DNA from: Myxococcota bacterium
GTDB lineage: Bacteria; Myxococcota_A; Polyangia; JAAYKL01
Direction of reading: 5' to 3'
Length of the DNA stretch: 49,444 bases
NCBI GenBank assembly: GCA_028278265.1
Contig: JANQET010000442.1
Coordinates: forward strand, 1-49,444
In this document: positions 8,186 to 17,845 of the stretch, piece after piece
How positions within the stretch are numbered: the stretch's first letter is position 1
Layout: each line of letters starts with the position of its first letter
Translations under genes and position numbers: made by a program
The notes under the pieces: generated by a model
Databases searched by the model: none
Told to the model about the DNA's origin: nothing
Seen by the model: only the letters and a program-made list of their open reading frames with translations

Positions 8186-11152
8186 TTACCAGTTGTACCC
8201 GGCCCTCACGCCCCATGATCGACGGGGATTGAAGGCGTAACCGGTGACGTCGTCGTCCGCTTTGCGTCGGTTGAAGGTGGCGTACTGGGTTCCGGTAACG
8301 TTGGTGGCGAAGCCTTCGATGAACCAATCCTGCATCGGCGAGAGGTAGCGCAGGTTGAGGTCGAGGGTGACGTACGGTTCCTGTTTGTCACCGTTGTCAC
8401 ACACCTCTTCGCCGGTGCTGACTGAAGTGTAGCAGTCCACATTCCAGATCGACAGGTAGTATCCGGACGAAAAGTTGAAAAAGCCGCTGGGGGTCAGTTG
8501 CCCAAAATCGCCGAGATTGAAGTCGTGGGCGTAGTTGAGCGCCATGCTCACCACCGGTGCAAACGGCAGCTTGTTGCCGTCGACGCTCTTTATGTCCGGG
8601 CAGCCCCCCTCCCGATCCTGACAGACCATCGAATCGGTCACTTTCAGCGGCAGCTGGCTGGTGTCCACGTTGCCGATCTTGTTGAACGGGATAAAGGTAG
8701 CGTAGCCGGTCACCCGATCCGCCGGCGAGATCTGGATGAACCACTCGAGCTCCAGGCCGCCGACCATGGCGTCAGTGACGTTGAGGGGCAAGAGCTCGAC
8801 CATGTCAATCGGGAAATCAGTGAGGTTGAAGTTGGCCGAGTTGCACTCCTTCATCTGTTCGGGGGTGGCATTGATCCGCCCCTCGGAATCCACTTGGGTG
8901 TACAGAAACACTGGGTTGTCGGGATTACCCACATCGTCGGGGTTGATATCCAGTTGACCGTCCTGATTGAAATCGCCGAAAGTGTATGGACAAAACAGAT
9001 CGCCGAAGTTGACCAGCACGCTCTCCTGCTTGTGGTTGTAATCCATGAAATAGGCGTCAGCCGAAATCCGCAGCCTGCCGTTGAGCAGGGCGGTCTTGAC
9101 CCCCACTTCGTAGCTGATCAACTCTTCGGGCTTGAGCACCGGGAAGATGACCTGGCCGGTCCGAGGGAGAAAGAAGGTGTCCTGAAATCCGCCGGACTTG
9201 TGACCGGTCGCCACCTTGGCGTGAATCAGGGTGTCATTTAACTGATAGCTGGCGGTCACCTGCCAATCGAGGTTGGTAAAACTCTCGTCGTTGTTGAACA
9301 CCCGGTCGTAGAACGTGTAGGGCGGCGCAAACTGCTGCTGGCCCGTACTGATCCCGCACAGGTTGTTCGCACGGGCCTCTTCTGGAGTGATCCCGTATAT
9401 CTGGGCGGCCACTGGACAGCCGAAGGGAACCGTGCCGACGCTGCCGGGGAAGGCATCGCTGCGGCTGCCGTCGACGTCGATTTTGCGATCCATCGAGTAT
9501 CGCACACCGCCCCGCAGCTGAAAGTTGTCGAGAAAATCCCAGAACACTTCACCGAACACCGCTCGGGACTCGGCGATGCGCTCGGGTTGATTGAACAGGA
9601 TCAGGCCGCCGGCGGGTTGGGGAATATCAATCCACAGATTGCGTTCGGTCTCTTCGCGGAAGTCGAAGTAACCGACGAGCGCCTGAACGGGTAAGGCCCA
9701 GTTCGACTGAAATTGAACCTCATGGGAACGGGAGTCGTTGATGTAGGGTTGGTCCCAGAAAAACTGCGAGTCCGGAGCGGCGGTGATCACCGCCGGTCGA
9801 TATCGATGCACCCCGGCGTCCAGATCGATGGTCATCTCGTGCTCATAACGGGTGTAGCCGAAGGCGTAGTTAAAAGACCCGAGATCAAAAATATCGTACT
9901 TGGCCGAGGCCCGATAGCCGTCGATTTGCTGATCGGTCGTGTGGGGCATGTCCAAGTAAGCCAGGTAGGGGTTGGCCCGCGTGGTCAAGGGGGCCGCCGG
10001 GGATTGATTGAAGTATTTTTCGTAGGACCCGTTGAGCTCGAACGTACCGTGGGATTTCATCGACTCGAGCCATCCCAAAGGGGCCAGCCGCGCGGCCACG
10101 CGGAATCCCCGCTCGTGTATGCTGCCCGCACCGTTCTTGGTATCGGTGGGATCGCCCAGGGCCAAGTAGGGATTTCCCCCCAAGGCGTCGTTGTTCCCCG
10201 GGGTGATCAACTGGGGCGGATCGCTGTTGTCGAACACCGCGTCGTCCTGGGTGCAGAAATCGTAGCCCTCCCCATCACACAGCACATCGTCGTACCGCAG
10301 ATCGAAGTAGCTGTCGCGGCCGTGGGCAAATGCCGTCACCCGCATCGCCAGCACATCATCGATCAGTGGTACATTGACCACGCCGCGAACCAGCCGTTCA
10401 TTGAATCGACCCAGCTGGCCCTCGACGCTTCCCCCGTCCTTGTTGAACTGGGGTTTGACCGTCACCACGTTGATCGTGCCGGCGGTGGAGTTGCGGCCGA
10501 ACAAGGTGCCCTGAGGTCCGCGAAGCACCTCGACCCGCTCCACGTCGTAGAGAAACGAGATCGCCGCCTGGGGGCGCGGGAGATAGATCGAGTCGACGTG
10601 AAAGCCGACATTGGGATCCCCCTGCTCGGTGAAGTTGGTGTTGCCGATGCCGCGCATGCTCAGCTGCACCGCCCCCATACCCAGAGTGCGTTGGTCCTGC
10701 ACCTTGAGGCTGGGCACCAGGGCCTCGATATTGAGCAGGTTGTTGATGCTGCGCTCGAACATCAGGTTTGGGTCGATCACGGTCACGGCCACCGGTGTCT
10801 CGAGCAATTTGGTTTTTCGGCGGGTGGCGGTGACGACAATCTCCTCGATCTCCTCACTCTTTTCGGCATCCCCGGCCCCGACATCGTCTATTGCAGCATC
10901 CCCGGTTCCGACATCGTCTGTCGCATCATTCCCGCCACCGACCTCTTCCGTCGCGGCATCTCCGGCACCGGCCTCGTCCGTCACGGCATCTCCGGCACCG
11001 GCCTCGTCCGTCACGGTATCCGCCGGTGGCGTAACACCGGCCTCCTGGGCAGCATCCTGGGCCAGCGCGGGACCTACCAGCGTCAAGCAGGCCAGTGGAG
11101 CCCACATGATGAACGTCGCTTCCCTCGTTCTCGTTTTGATTTTGATATTCAT
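8186..11152 (-). CDS. TonB-dependent receptor with Asp/Ala repeat extension and EF-hand-like loop
   Basis: This 988-residue receptor has a signal peptide ending near ALAQ, then about 50 residues of a ten-residue repeat of the type TDEAGAGDAV, then a clear TonB box EIVVTATRR at 104-112. The plug (VSLKV-type strands, VERVEVLRGPQGTLFGRNS, AGTINVVTVKP) is of the class common in sphingomonads and other oligotrophs that take up complex organics. The barrel ends in the classic aromatic-terminated strand GVRAGYNW. One barrel loop holds DFNQDGQLDINPDD, a DxNxDGxxD calcium-binding pattern like that of dockerin repeats. The start has GGAGG at 8 nt. Ligand unknown. The nearby glycosidase-like lipoprotein (11484-13223) is consistent with, but does not prove, a carbohydrate ligand. 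Confidence 0.92.
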   Translation of the reverse strand: MNIKIKTRTREATFIMWAPLACLTLVGPALAQDAAQEAGVTPPADTVTDEAGAGDAVTDEAGAGDAATEEVGGGNDATDDVGTGDAAIDDVGAGDAEKSEEIEEIVVTATRRKTKLLETPVAVTVIDPNLMFERSINNLLNIEALVPSLKVQDQRTLGMGAVQLSMRGIGNTNFTEQGDPNVGFHVDSIYLPRPQAAISFLYDVERVEVLRGPQGTLFGRNSTAGTINVVTVKPQFNKDGGSVEGQLGRFNERLVRGVVNVPLIDDVLAMRVTAFAHGRDSYFDLRYDDVLCDGEGYDFCTQDDAVFDNSDPPQLITPGNNDALGGNPYLALGDPTDTKNGAGSIHERGFRVAARLAPLGWLESMKSHGTFELNGSYEKYFNQSPAAPLTTRANPYLAYLDMPHTTDQQIDGYRASAKYDIFDLGSFNYAFGYTRYEHEMTIDLDAGVHRYRPAVITAAPDSQFFWDQPYINDSRSHEVQFQSNWALPVQALVGYFDFREETERNLWIDIPQPAGGLILFNQPERIAESRAVFGEVFWDFLDNFQLRGGVRYSMDRKIDVDGSRSDAFPGSVGTVPFGCPVAAQIYGITPEEARANNLCGISTGQQQFAPPYTFYDRVFNNDESFTNLDWQVTASYQLNDTLIHAKVATGHKSGGFQDTFFLPRTGQVIFPVLKPEELISYEVGVKTALLNGRLRISADAYFMDYNHKQESVLVNFGDLFCPYTFGDFNQDGQLDINPDDVGNPDNPVFLYTQVDSEGRINATPEQMKECNSANFNLTDFPIDMVELLPLNVTDAMVGGLELEWFIQISPADRVTGYATFIPFNKIGNVDTSQLPLKVTDSMVCQDREGGCPDIKSVDGNKLPFAPVVSMALNYAHDFNLGDFGQLTPSGFFNFSSGYYLSIWNVDCYTSVSTGEEVCDNGDKQEPYVTLDLNLRYLSPMQDWFIEGFATNVTGTQYATFNRRKADDDVTGYAFNPRRSWGVRAGYNW
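10865..11014 (-). repeat. Five tandem 30-bp units coding the receptor's N-terminal repeats
   Basis: Two copies (10955-10984 and 10985-11014) are identical at DNA level; three more, towards 10865, are diverged. The unit encodes ten residues of the type T-D-E-A-G-A-G-D-A-V between the signal peptide and the TonB box. Length is a multiple of three, so copy-number change would alter spacer length without frameshift. Confidence 0.8.
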
Positions 11153-11483
11153 CTTTCAGACCTCCAATCGTGTTCGCCACTCGTCGGGAACCCCAACCGT
11201 GAACGGTAGAGCGATTCGCTCGTGACGCACTCAATTAAAACCACAGCCGATGACGGCGCAGCTGGGGTGTCACTTTGGCTCGCTGAACAGTTTAGTTGGA
11301 TGATTGCAATGGGTTGCGCTCAACCTCAATTCAGGTGAGACAAAGAACTATGGGGAGTAATGCGCGAACCGGGAAAAAGGTTCAATTCGCAGCAAACTTT
11401 TCACAAAAACGAGGCGCGAACCGCCGTTGCTCGGGATGTTCGGTTCACCATTCTTCTATCGAATTTAAGGGTAAGGGCTAGGG
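11153..11483. other. Intergenic region, 331 bp, no gene seen
   Basis: It lies between the start of the second TonB receptor and the 3' end of the glycosidase-like lipoprotein, both on the minus strand, so it should hold the receptor promoter and perhaps a terminator for the gene upstream. I see only the ribosome binding site at the receptor start and a short GGGCTAG-type repetition near 11466-11490. A possible 61-codon reading frame on the plus strand has no coding character. Confidence 0.5.
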
Positions 11484-13223
11484 CTAGGGGCTCGCCGACA
11501 GATCGCGGACCGCAGCCATTTTGTAATTGCGATCGGGATAATTCACATCATCGGTCAATCCCCAACAGCCGTAACGGTTGTAACTGCTGGTGAGGGTGAA
11601 CTGCATCGCCAGCGTTCCGCCCAGCTGGATGAAGGCATCATCCAAATTGTACCGCATGATCTCGTACATCCCTTCGCTGCGCTCAGCCAGAATCAAATTG
11701 GCCAAGTTCGTCAGATTTCCTCCACCGTGATCCGGTCCTCCTTCGTACGACACATATCCTCCGGGCAGCTGCCACACCTCGGCCATTGCGATCCACTGGC
11801 TCCGGCCCGCCTCATTGACCCCCGTGTCGTCGATTTGGGCGGTGATGCTGGCGCGGCAGTCTGTCAATATCTTCTTGATATCCTCTCCGTCGTCGTGTCC
11901 TCCAGAAAAGTAGGTTTGGCTGCCGATGGCGTAAATGTAGTCGGACGGTGTGCCGTGGTTGTCGTCGATATACTGCAACATCGGTTCCACCCACCATTTG
12001 AGCATCGGTTGATGGCTGCACAGCACGACCCGAATGCGATCGTTCAACGAGGAGTCGCCGAACACCGAGGCGAAGATCTCTGCCAGCTGCACGGTTCGGC
12101 GCGCGTGGTTGTTGTGTTCGTCGAGTCCCAGGTCAGCCGCTTGGGCCTGGTTGTACAGACTCTGCTCAAACCCGGGAGCCGTGTTCCACACCTCGTTGCT
12201 GCTCTCCACGTAGATGTTCAATCGGGGATCGAGGGTCTCTTGGAGCAGGGTCGCCAATTGGGTGATGTAATTGATATCGGCCGAAATGGGCACATTGATC
12301 CACGCATCGGTCCCCGTGCGATTGGCCAACTCGATGACGTGCTCCCAACACGCTCCCCCATTTTTACCGATCGTCCTCAGGGAGACTTGCGAGGCATCAC
12401 CGGGCAGCTTTCGCTCACTCCAGCTGATCACCCCTGGATAGTCCGGATCACTGCCGTTGGTGATGGAGAAGACCATGTAGCGAATCGTGCTGAAATTCAC
12501 CGAATCGAGCAGCTCGAGAAACGGCGGATAGAAGAGATTGTCATCGTTGGTAAAACCAGGGCGCAGCATTTTGAAGTCGGTAAATCCCGTATTCAGCTCG
12601 GCAGATGGGGTCCGTCGGGTATCGGCGAACCGCAAGATGAAAAAGCCGTTGCTCGCTGAGGGGACCACGAAATCGAACGTGGTACTGTTGGCCCCGTCAT
12701 CATACTGAAGATTTTCAACCGCACCCCCCAACACGCCGGTGACCGTGGCTTGGCCGGTGAGCGAGCAGCGCCAGGAACCGCTGACGTCCAGACGGTAGAC
12801 CTCGGGATCGTCAATCGAGTTGTTCCATTCGGCCACGGGACGGAAGTCAACGATATATTCGACGTCCACCTCCGGCCACCCTCGAACATCCACTTGATCG
12901 GCGGTGATCGCCGCGCCGGTATCGAGTGCGGTCCACCGGTAATTCTCCCTGGCGAGATCGATGTAAGTCCCCCCGCGCTCGGGCAAGCTGATATTGACAC
13001 CGACCCGGCTGGGTATTGCCGGATCCGTGTCTGAATCCGAATCCGAATCCGTATCCGTATCTGTATCTGCGTCGCCATCCGTATCAGCATCTGTGTCGCT
13101 ATCTCCTCCGGCGTCACTATCGGGATCAGCAGAATCGTCTCCACACCCGGCGATCGACAACACCGCGATCGCGACATACAAGGCGACAGTTCGTACCTGA
13201 ATTGTTCGAATATTGTCATTCAT
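11484..13223 (-). CDS. Lipoprotein with a clan GH-A-like glycosidase domain on an Asp/Ser-rich linker
   Basis: ATG at 13223 is chosen because GGAGG lies 8 nt before it; it gives 579 residues. A lipoprotein signal ends at SIAGC (Cys27), followed by an Asp/Ser/Thr-rich linker at about 33-67 and a beta-rich module. A probable TIM barrel then contains IISWSERK-type, [20 protein letters not shown] and [10 protein letters not shown] segments. The N-E of SNEVWN (Glu at about 344) fits the acid/base of clan GH-A; a Glu in [10 protein letters not shown] near the C-terminus is a candidate nucleophile. It would act on a polysaccharide at the cell surface or in the periplasm. The exact GH family is not recognised. 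It is downstream of the RND-like gene on the same strand, 92 nt away. Confidence 0.7.
   Translation of the reverse strand: MNDNIRTIQVRTVALYVAIAVLSIAGCGDDSADPDSDAGGDSDTDADTDGDADTDTDTDSDSDSDTDPAIPSRVGVNISLPERGGTYIDLARENYRWTALDTGAAITADQVDVRGWPEVDVEYIVDFRPVAEWNNSIDDPEVYRLDVSGSWRCSLTGQATVTGVLGGAVENLQYDDGANSTTFDFVVPSASNGFFILRFADTRRTPSAELNTGFTDFKMLRPGFTNDDNLFYPPFLELLDSVNFSTIRYMVFSITNGSDPDYPGVISWSERKLPGDASQVSLRTIGKNGGACWEHVIELANRTGTDAWINVPISADINYITQLATLLQETLDPRLNIYVESSNEVWNTAPGFEQSLYNQAQAADLGLDEHNNHARRTVQLAEIFASVFGDSSLNDRIRVVLCSHQPMLKWWVEPMLQYIDDNHGTPSDYIYAIGSQTYFSGGHDDGEDIKKILTDCRASITAQIDDTGVNEAGRSQWIAMAEVWQLPGGYVSYEGGPDHGGGNLTNLANLILAERSEGMYEIMRYNLDDAFIQLGGTLAMQFTLTSSYNRYGCWGLTDDVNYPDRNYKMAAVRDLSASP
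13023..13127 (-). repeat. Asp/Ser/Thr-codon repeat, surface linker
   Basis: Near-perfect GAY-WSN dipeptide codons encode a linker of Asp-Ser, Asp-Thr and Asp-Ala pairs directly after the lipidation site. Similar linkers occur in the two papain-family proteins of the window. Confidence 0.8.
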
Positions 13224-13315
13224 GATAAACGCCTCCATTCCCAAAGCGGAGTTTGAGATCCAGTAATAATTTTACATCAACCGTCGATGATTGAAAGGGC
13301 AACTTCCCCTTGCGC

Positions 13316-15115
13316 TCAGGGACCGATTGCTGTCAAAGGCCGCTGCTCGATTTCGATTGAGCGTTGATCGGTCCTATCGGCCAACGCTGCGGCAATCTCT
13401 TTACCCACCGCTGCGGTGAGGGCAGCCCGTTGCTCAGCGGTGCGGGGATAGATCACCATCTCCATCGCCCGGCGGCCGTCAACGCGGTAAGTTGCGGTCG
13501 GTTTCAGCTGCTGAGCCACCCGCACCACATTCATCAGCGGGATCCAATTGCCGTTTGAGCCCTGCAACGCCAGATTCATCAACTGCCTGAGATCGGTTGT
13601 CGGTCTCCCCAAGCGAAGCTGGATCTGCGATAAGGGACGCGACCCGACCGCAATCGACTGAAGTTGGACGCCGTCACGGAGCCGAAGGAACTGCGTCAGC
13701 TGAGCCTCGGTCAATCCGTAGGCCGCCAACCGCTTCGATTCAAAGGTGATCTTCATCCTTCCGCTCGCCGTGCGATTTCCCCAACGCACCCGGGAGACCG
13801 CGTCGTGTTGGGTCAATCGTGCTTCGAGCAGAAGGGCCGTCTGCTCCATGGTATGCCAATCTTCTCCGAAGATCGTCAACTCAATCGGAGGCGGGATTAT
13901 TCCAGTCGCGAAAAACATGTCCGTCTGGGGTATCATCAGTGCGCGTCGATTCAACTCCTCGGCTATCGCGCCTGCCTGGTTTTCACTCGTTGTCTCCAAT
14001 AGCACGGTAACAGTCGAGTCAGCCGCGATCGCCGGAGAGGATCGACCCAGCTGGGAAAGACCGCCCACGATGAGCAGCGGATCTCCGACAATTCCGGCGA
14101 TGCTCGACACCATTGCGGGAACCGTTCTCATCACCCTGGCCACGAGATCCCCTTGTGGATCATCGGGCAGGCGTACCTCACCGACCACCGGAGACGCGGT
14201 GGAATTTTGCTTCAGGCATATCAGTCGGGTGCGACGACCCGGCTGGCGACGCCGGATATTCTCGACCATTGGTTCCAGGCTCGCTTTTTTGAATTCCGGT
14301 TTAACGGTCAACCCCACCACCGCGGCTGCAGCATCCCCCAATCGCGCTGCACTGCCGGAGCCGTCATTCCATCCGAAGGTTATGTTGGCCAGGTCTGCCA
14401 GCCGTGTTGTTCCGGATTTGAACGCCATGGCCTCGAGGCGCTGCATCGAATCCACCCGTCGGTCCACCGCGGCCAATCGAGGGGCCACCTGCAGCGGATC
14501 GATTTGGTGGCGCTGGAGTTGATCGGGATCGAGTTCGACAGTCAATACCGGCCGTACCCCGCTGACAAGGTCGACCCGCTCGATCGTCGGATCCCGGTTC
14601 AATGTTGAAATCACGTCCTGTTGAGATTCGTACAACGCCGCGACGTCTTCGCCTTCCATGGACAGCACCACCAGGTAGTCCCACGGACGTCCGTCAAAAG
14701 TCTCGATTCGGGTGCCCCGGGGCAGACCGGGTTGCACCTTCTCGACCGCAGCGCGCAGCACGGTCAACCTCTGCTGGTTCCCTGTTGCCTCACCCCGACC
14801 GAAGAGCCATAGCTCCGCAGCGGTGCTCTGGGCCAGACAAGCGGTGCCGTCGACCCAGGCAAGCCCGCGTAACTCGGTTTCGAGGAACACACAGAGTTGC
14901 TGATCGATCTGGTCAACATCGCTATTGGCGAGCCGCGCCTCGACGAGGTAAGCGAACGAGACAACCCGTCCCTCTCCTGCAGTGCCCTTGTCCGGAGATC
15001 GCTCCGAAGGCTTGATACCGGCCCCGCAGCTGCCGCAGGAGGCGATATATCCCATCCCCACACAAAACCAGAAGAGCCATTTCCATTGCCCGAGATATTT
15101 TGCAACAAGGTCCAT
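13316..15115 (-). CDS. RND-efflux-like periplasmic protein lacking the transmembrane bundle, probable lipoprotein
   Basis: Both periplasmic halves of an HAE/AcrB-type RND pump can be followed. First half: VELDPDQLQRHQIDPLQVA, then a short TTRLADLANITFG strand. Second half: IELTIFGEDWHTMEQTALLL, ITFESKRLAAYGLTEAQLTQ, WIPLMNVVRVAQ and YRVDGRRAMEMVI. The roughly 200-residue blocks of transmembrane helices 2-7 and 8-12 are absent: the halves are separated by about 60 residues and the protein ends just after the second. A single N-terminal hydrophobic segment ends in YIASC (Cys27 from ATG 15115), a good lipobox, so a periplasmic lipoprotein is likely. Key RND proton-relay residues are therefore missing and it cannot pump alone. 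The start is uncertain: GTG at 15223 is also in frame, and neither has a strong ribosome binding site. No membrane-fusion or RND partner lies next to it. Confidence 0.65.
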   Translation of the reverse strand: MDLVAKYLGQWKWLFWFCVGMGYIASCGSCGAGIKPSERSPDKGTAGEGRVVSFAYLVEARLANSDVDQIDQQLCVFLETELRGLAWVDGTACLAQSTAAELWLFGRGEATGNQQRLTVLRAAVEKVQPGLPRGTRIETFDGRPWDYLVVLSMEGEDVAALYESQQDVISTLNRDPTIERVDLVSGVRPVLTVELDPDQLQRHQIDPLQVAPRLAAVDRRVDSMQRLEAMAFKSGTTRLADLANITFGWNDGSGSAARLGDAAAAVVGLTVKPEFKKASLEPMVENIRRRQPGRRTRLICLKQNSTASPVVGEVRLPDDPQGDLVARVMRTVPAMVSSIAGIVGDPLLIVGGLSQLGRSSPAIAADSTVTVLLETTSENQAGAIAEELNRRALMIPQTDMFFATGIIPPPIELTIFGEDWHTMEQTALLLEARLTQHDAVSRVRWGNRTASGRMKITFESKRLAAYGLTEAQLTQFLRLRDGVQLQSIAVGSRPLSQIQLRLGRPTTDLRQLMNLALQGSNGNWIPLMNVVRVAQQLKPTATYRVDGRRAMEMVIYPRTAEQRAALTAAVGKEIAAALADRTDQRSIEIEQRPLTAIGP

Positions 15116-15259
15116 GAGACAAGATAGTCCCAGGGGGTTTCCCGGATCAACCCGGTGCGGCGCAGTCGGTGTATCGCGAACCCACTTTCTGCGCGAAGCC
15201 CATTTCAATTTTCGGCAATCCACCGTATGAAGATAATGCCAATGCAGGAGGGAGGTACG

Positions 15260-15799
15260 ATGTCCCGCACAATCGAACGACTGGCCCTCGCCGGGTGGTT
15301 GGTGCTTATCGGGTTACCCGCCCTGGCGACCGAGGCCGGGAACCAGGAGGCGCTCGTTCAAGAAGCACACCCCACCGGTGATCACCACTTTTTCGCCGGC
15401 TTGAAGGGATCCTATCTGGCCGGGTTTGCCCATGGCGAACTGCACCATCAGGGGGGCGGCGGCCTTTTTTTCGAGGCCAGCGTGATTCACCATTGGTTGG
15501 AACTGGAGCTCGGCGCACGGATCATGACCGACGGCCACGGTGCCCTATTGCCCTTGGATCTGTTGGCCAAAATGCCGTTTCACTTGAGCGATACGATCCA
15601 CCCCTTCTTGGGGATTGGTCCCACCGTGATCTTCAATTTCGACGGCGACCTCTTTTTCGGTGGGGTGCTGGCAGGGGGAAGCTATTTCTGGTTCGCCCAT
15701 TCATGGGCCCTGGTGGTCGAGGCCAACTACAACTTGATCTATGAACACGGTGTGGTGAACGAACTGGGGTTGAACGCCGGCATAGTGTATGGCTGGTAG
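15260..15799 (+). CDS. Small outer-membrane beta-barrel protein
   Basis: ATG at 15260 follows GGAGGGAGG at close spacing. The 179-residue product has a signal peptide (LALAGWLVLIGLPALA), a His-rich segment after it (HPTGDHHFF, HGELHHQGGGG) and about eight alternating amphipathic strands ending in GLNAGIVYGW with a terminal aromatic residue, as in outer-membrane barrels of the OmpA/OmpW size. Function unknown; the His-rich N-terminal region could bind metal, but that is inference. It is divergent from the RND-like gene with about 144 bp between them. Confidence 0.7.
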   Translation: MSRTIERLALAGWLVLIGLPALATEAGNQEALVQEAHPTGDHHFFAGLKGSYLAGFAHGELHHQGGGGLFFEASVIHHWLELELGARIMTDGHGALLPLDLLAKMPFHLSDTIHPFLGIGPTVIFNFDGDLFFGGVLAGGSYFWFAHSWALVVEANYNLIYEHGVVNELGLNAGIVYGW

Positions 15800-15814
15800 C
15801 GGCCTACAAGGACC

Positions 15815-17758
15815 CTAGCCGGCGGTGTTCATCGTTTTTGTCGATGTCACCACCCCGTCGATCGGCCACTCGAGCAAGAAGGTGGCGCCGCAGCCCAGCC
15901 CTGAACTGACCACCCTCATATTGCCCCCCATCTCGTTCATGTAGAGCTTGCAGCTGTGCAGGCCGAACCCGTGCCCACTGTCTTTGGTGGTGAATCCCCG
16001 CTTGAACACGCTGTCCAAGTGATCCTCGGCAATTCCCATACCATTGTCGCTGACCGAGAGCTGAATCTGATCGCCGACTGTTTTGGTGGTGAATTTGAGC
16101 TCCCGCCCGTCTTCGGCAACGGTCATCATCGCTTCCCGCGCGTTCTTGATCAGGTTGATCAAAATATGCAGCAGCTTGGTTTTGTGGGCATACACCGGGG
16201 GTACATCCCCGAGGTCGGTGATCACCTTCAGCTGGTAGGCGCTGATCGAGCCGGATTGAAGGGTGATGGCATCCTCGACGATTTGTCGCAGATCCAGTTG
16301 GCCGATCGAATCACCGCCACCGTACCCCTGCTGTGCCGCAACGATGTTCTCGATTGAGGAAACCATCTTTTGCACCCGACCCAAGTCCGCATCCGATGAC
16401 TCAAGGTGGCTGACCAACAACTCGTGCAGGTCCAAATAGAAGTTCATCAGCGATTTGCCCTTGGGATCGTTCACCACAAAGTCCTCCAGGTGATCGATCT
16501 TGCTCCGCAACATGTCATTGGCCTTTTTCAGCCGCCCGATGGTCGCCCCGGAGAGCTTGCGGCGGGTCAAATCGGTGGTGACTTTGACGCTGTTGAGGAT
16601 GTTCATCACGTTGTGCAACGTCCCGGTGGTGATCTCGGCCAACTCGCTTTTGTGCTCGGTTTCGATGAGTGTCTTTTCAACAGTGCGCAGCTTGGCCATC
16701 TTTTCAACGACCTTGCTCTCCAACTGGGCGTTGAGCTTGACCACCTCCTCTTCCACCTTCTTTCGCTCGGTAATGTCCTTGAGGATGAGGAGTTTTCCCC
16801 AGACAAAGCCGCCCTGGTTGAAATTGGTCTGCGTCCCCAGGGCGACCCGATGGCCATCCTTGTGCTCCAGGGTGAATTCCACATCGCGGTAGTCATCACT
16901 CGCCGAATAACCGTGTAGATCCAGCTCGTCCAGGCGAACCGATTCTTTGGCACCGATTTCAAAGCCGAGAAATTCGACGGCCGCGTGGTTCATATAAGCG
17001 ATCTTCTTGCGGCGATCGGCGATGACCACACCGTCGTGTAATTTCGAGAACAGCTCTTTGACGGAATCGCTGATGTCCAGCGCCAAGAATTTGTATTTCG
17101 CGATCGCCAAGAAAATAAACACCGATTGAATGGTCACCGTGGTGGCCGAGGTGAACGGCACCGAGTGCCACTGGAGCAGGTGCAGAAAGATGACGCCGAG
17201 GGTGAAGGCCAGCAGCACAGTCAACCCCACCCCGATCACGAGCAAGCGAAGCTGATTTCGGACGACGGGATCGTCGGTTCGTCTCAAATGAAGCATGATG
17301 AGGCCCGCCAGGTAGCCGCTGGGACCCAACGAACAAAGCGCCACCGAGGGAAGGAACAAGGTGCCCATTTCCGGGATCATTCCCCAATAGGCCGATTTGG
17401 CCCGGACGACGAGGCCATTGGTCGACAAACCAGCGATCACAAATGCCGCGGTCAAACTCAGGAAGAGATAGTAAATCGCGTCCTTGGGTTTTTGCATCAA
17501 TTTGTAGACGAAATGCATGAATAAAAACGCAGCCGGAACCCAAAACACCGTGCCCAATCGAAAGAACCACTCCGCCTCGGAGGGGGTCAATCCGGCCACA
17601 CGGATGGTGGCGTCAATTAGCTGCCAACCCGCCAGCGCACCCCCAAAAAGCAGGTAGGCCCGCACCGCCTCGCTCTTTTTGTTTCGCGAATAGGCATAGG
17701 TCATCAAAACGACGTTGATTTGTAGTGAGACGAGGGGGAACAATACGAAATAGTTCAT
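15815..17758 (-). CDS. Membrane sensor histidine kinase (7TM sensor, PAS, kinase)
   Basis: The 647-residue protein begins with seven hydrophobic helices (to about residue 215) of the HisKA_7TM sensor type, then a PAS domain (about 230-345, SKLHDGVVIADRRKKIAYMN), a coiled coil, a dimerisation segment with the likely phospho-His in TGTLHNVMNILNS, and a HATPase domain (LINLIKNAREAM as N box, DNGMGI as G1, HGFGLHSCKLYM as G2). The ATG at 17758 is chosen because AGG lies 5 nt upstream; two more start codons precede it in frame. No response regulator is adjacent, so it is an orphan kinase in this window. The phospho-acceptor block differs from the usual HE-x-R form. Confidence 0.88.
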   Translation of the reverse strand: MNYFVLFPLVSLQINVVLMTYAYSRNKKSEAVRAYLLFGGALAGWQLIDATIRVAGLTPSEAEWFFRLGTVFWVPAAFLFMHFVYKLMQKPKDAIYYLFLSLTAAFVIAGLSTNGLVVRAKSAYWGMIPEMGTLFLPSVALCSLGPSGYLAGLIMLHLRRTDDPVVRNQLRLLVIGVGLTVLLAFTLGVIFLHLLQWHSVPFTSATTVTIQSVFIFLAIAKYKFLALDISDSVKELFSKLHDGVVIADRRKKIAYMNHAAVEFLGFEIGAKESVRLDELDLHGYSASDDYRDVEFTLEHKDGHRVALGTQTNFNQGGFVWGKLLILKDITERKKVEEEVVKLNAQLESKVVEKMAKLRTVEKTLIETEHKSELAEITTGTLHNVMNILNSVKVTTDLTRRKLSGATIGRLKKANDMLRSKIDHLEDFVVNDPKGKSLMNFYLDLHELLVSHLESSDADLGRVQKMVSSIENIVAAQQGYGGGDSIGQLDLRQIVEDAITLQSGSISAYQLKVITDLGDVPPVYAHKTKLLHILINLIKNAREAMMTVAEDGRELKFTTKTVGDQIQLSVSDNGMGIAEDHLDSVFKRGFTTKDSGHGFGLHSCKLYMNEMGGNMRVVSSGLGCGATFLLEWPIDGVVTSTKTMNTAG

Positions 17759-17845
17759 CATCACCTATTGTCCGAGTTCGGACAGTCTGTGATGGGATCT
17801 ATCGACCACCGACGATCAAACTTAAATCGTAGCGAATATGACCAA

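Noticed and set aside
9713-11209. Plus-strand frame (about 500 codons) opposite the second TonB receptor
   Set aside because: Antisense to a receptor with signal peptide, TonB box and barrel; no domain of its own.
15116-15223. Extended N-terminus of the RND-like protein from GTG 15223
   Set aside because: The extra 36 residues are Arg/Pro-rich without function and would bury the lipoprotein signal; kept only as an alternative.
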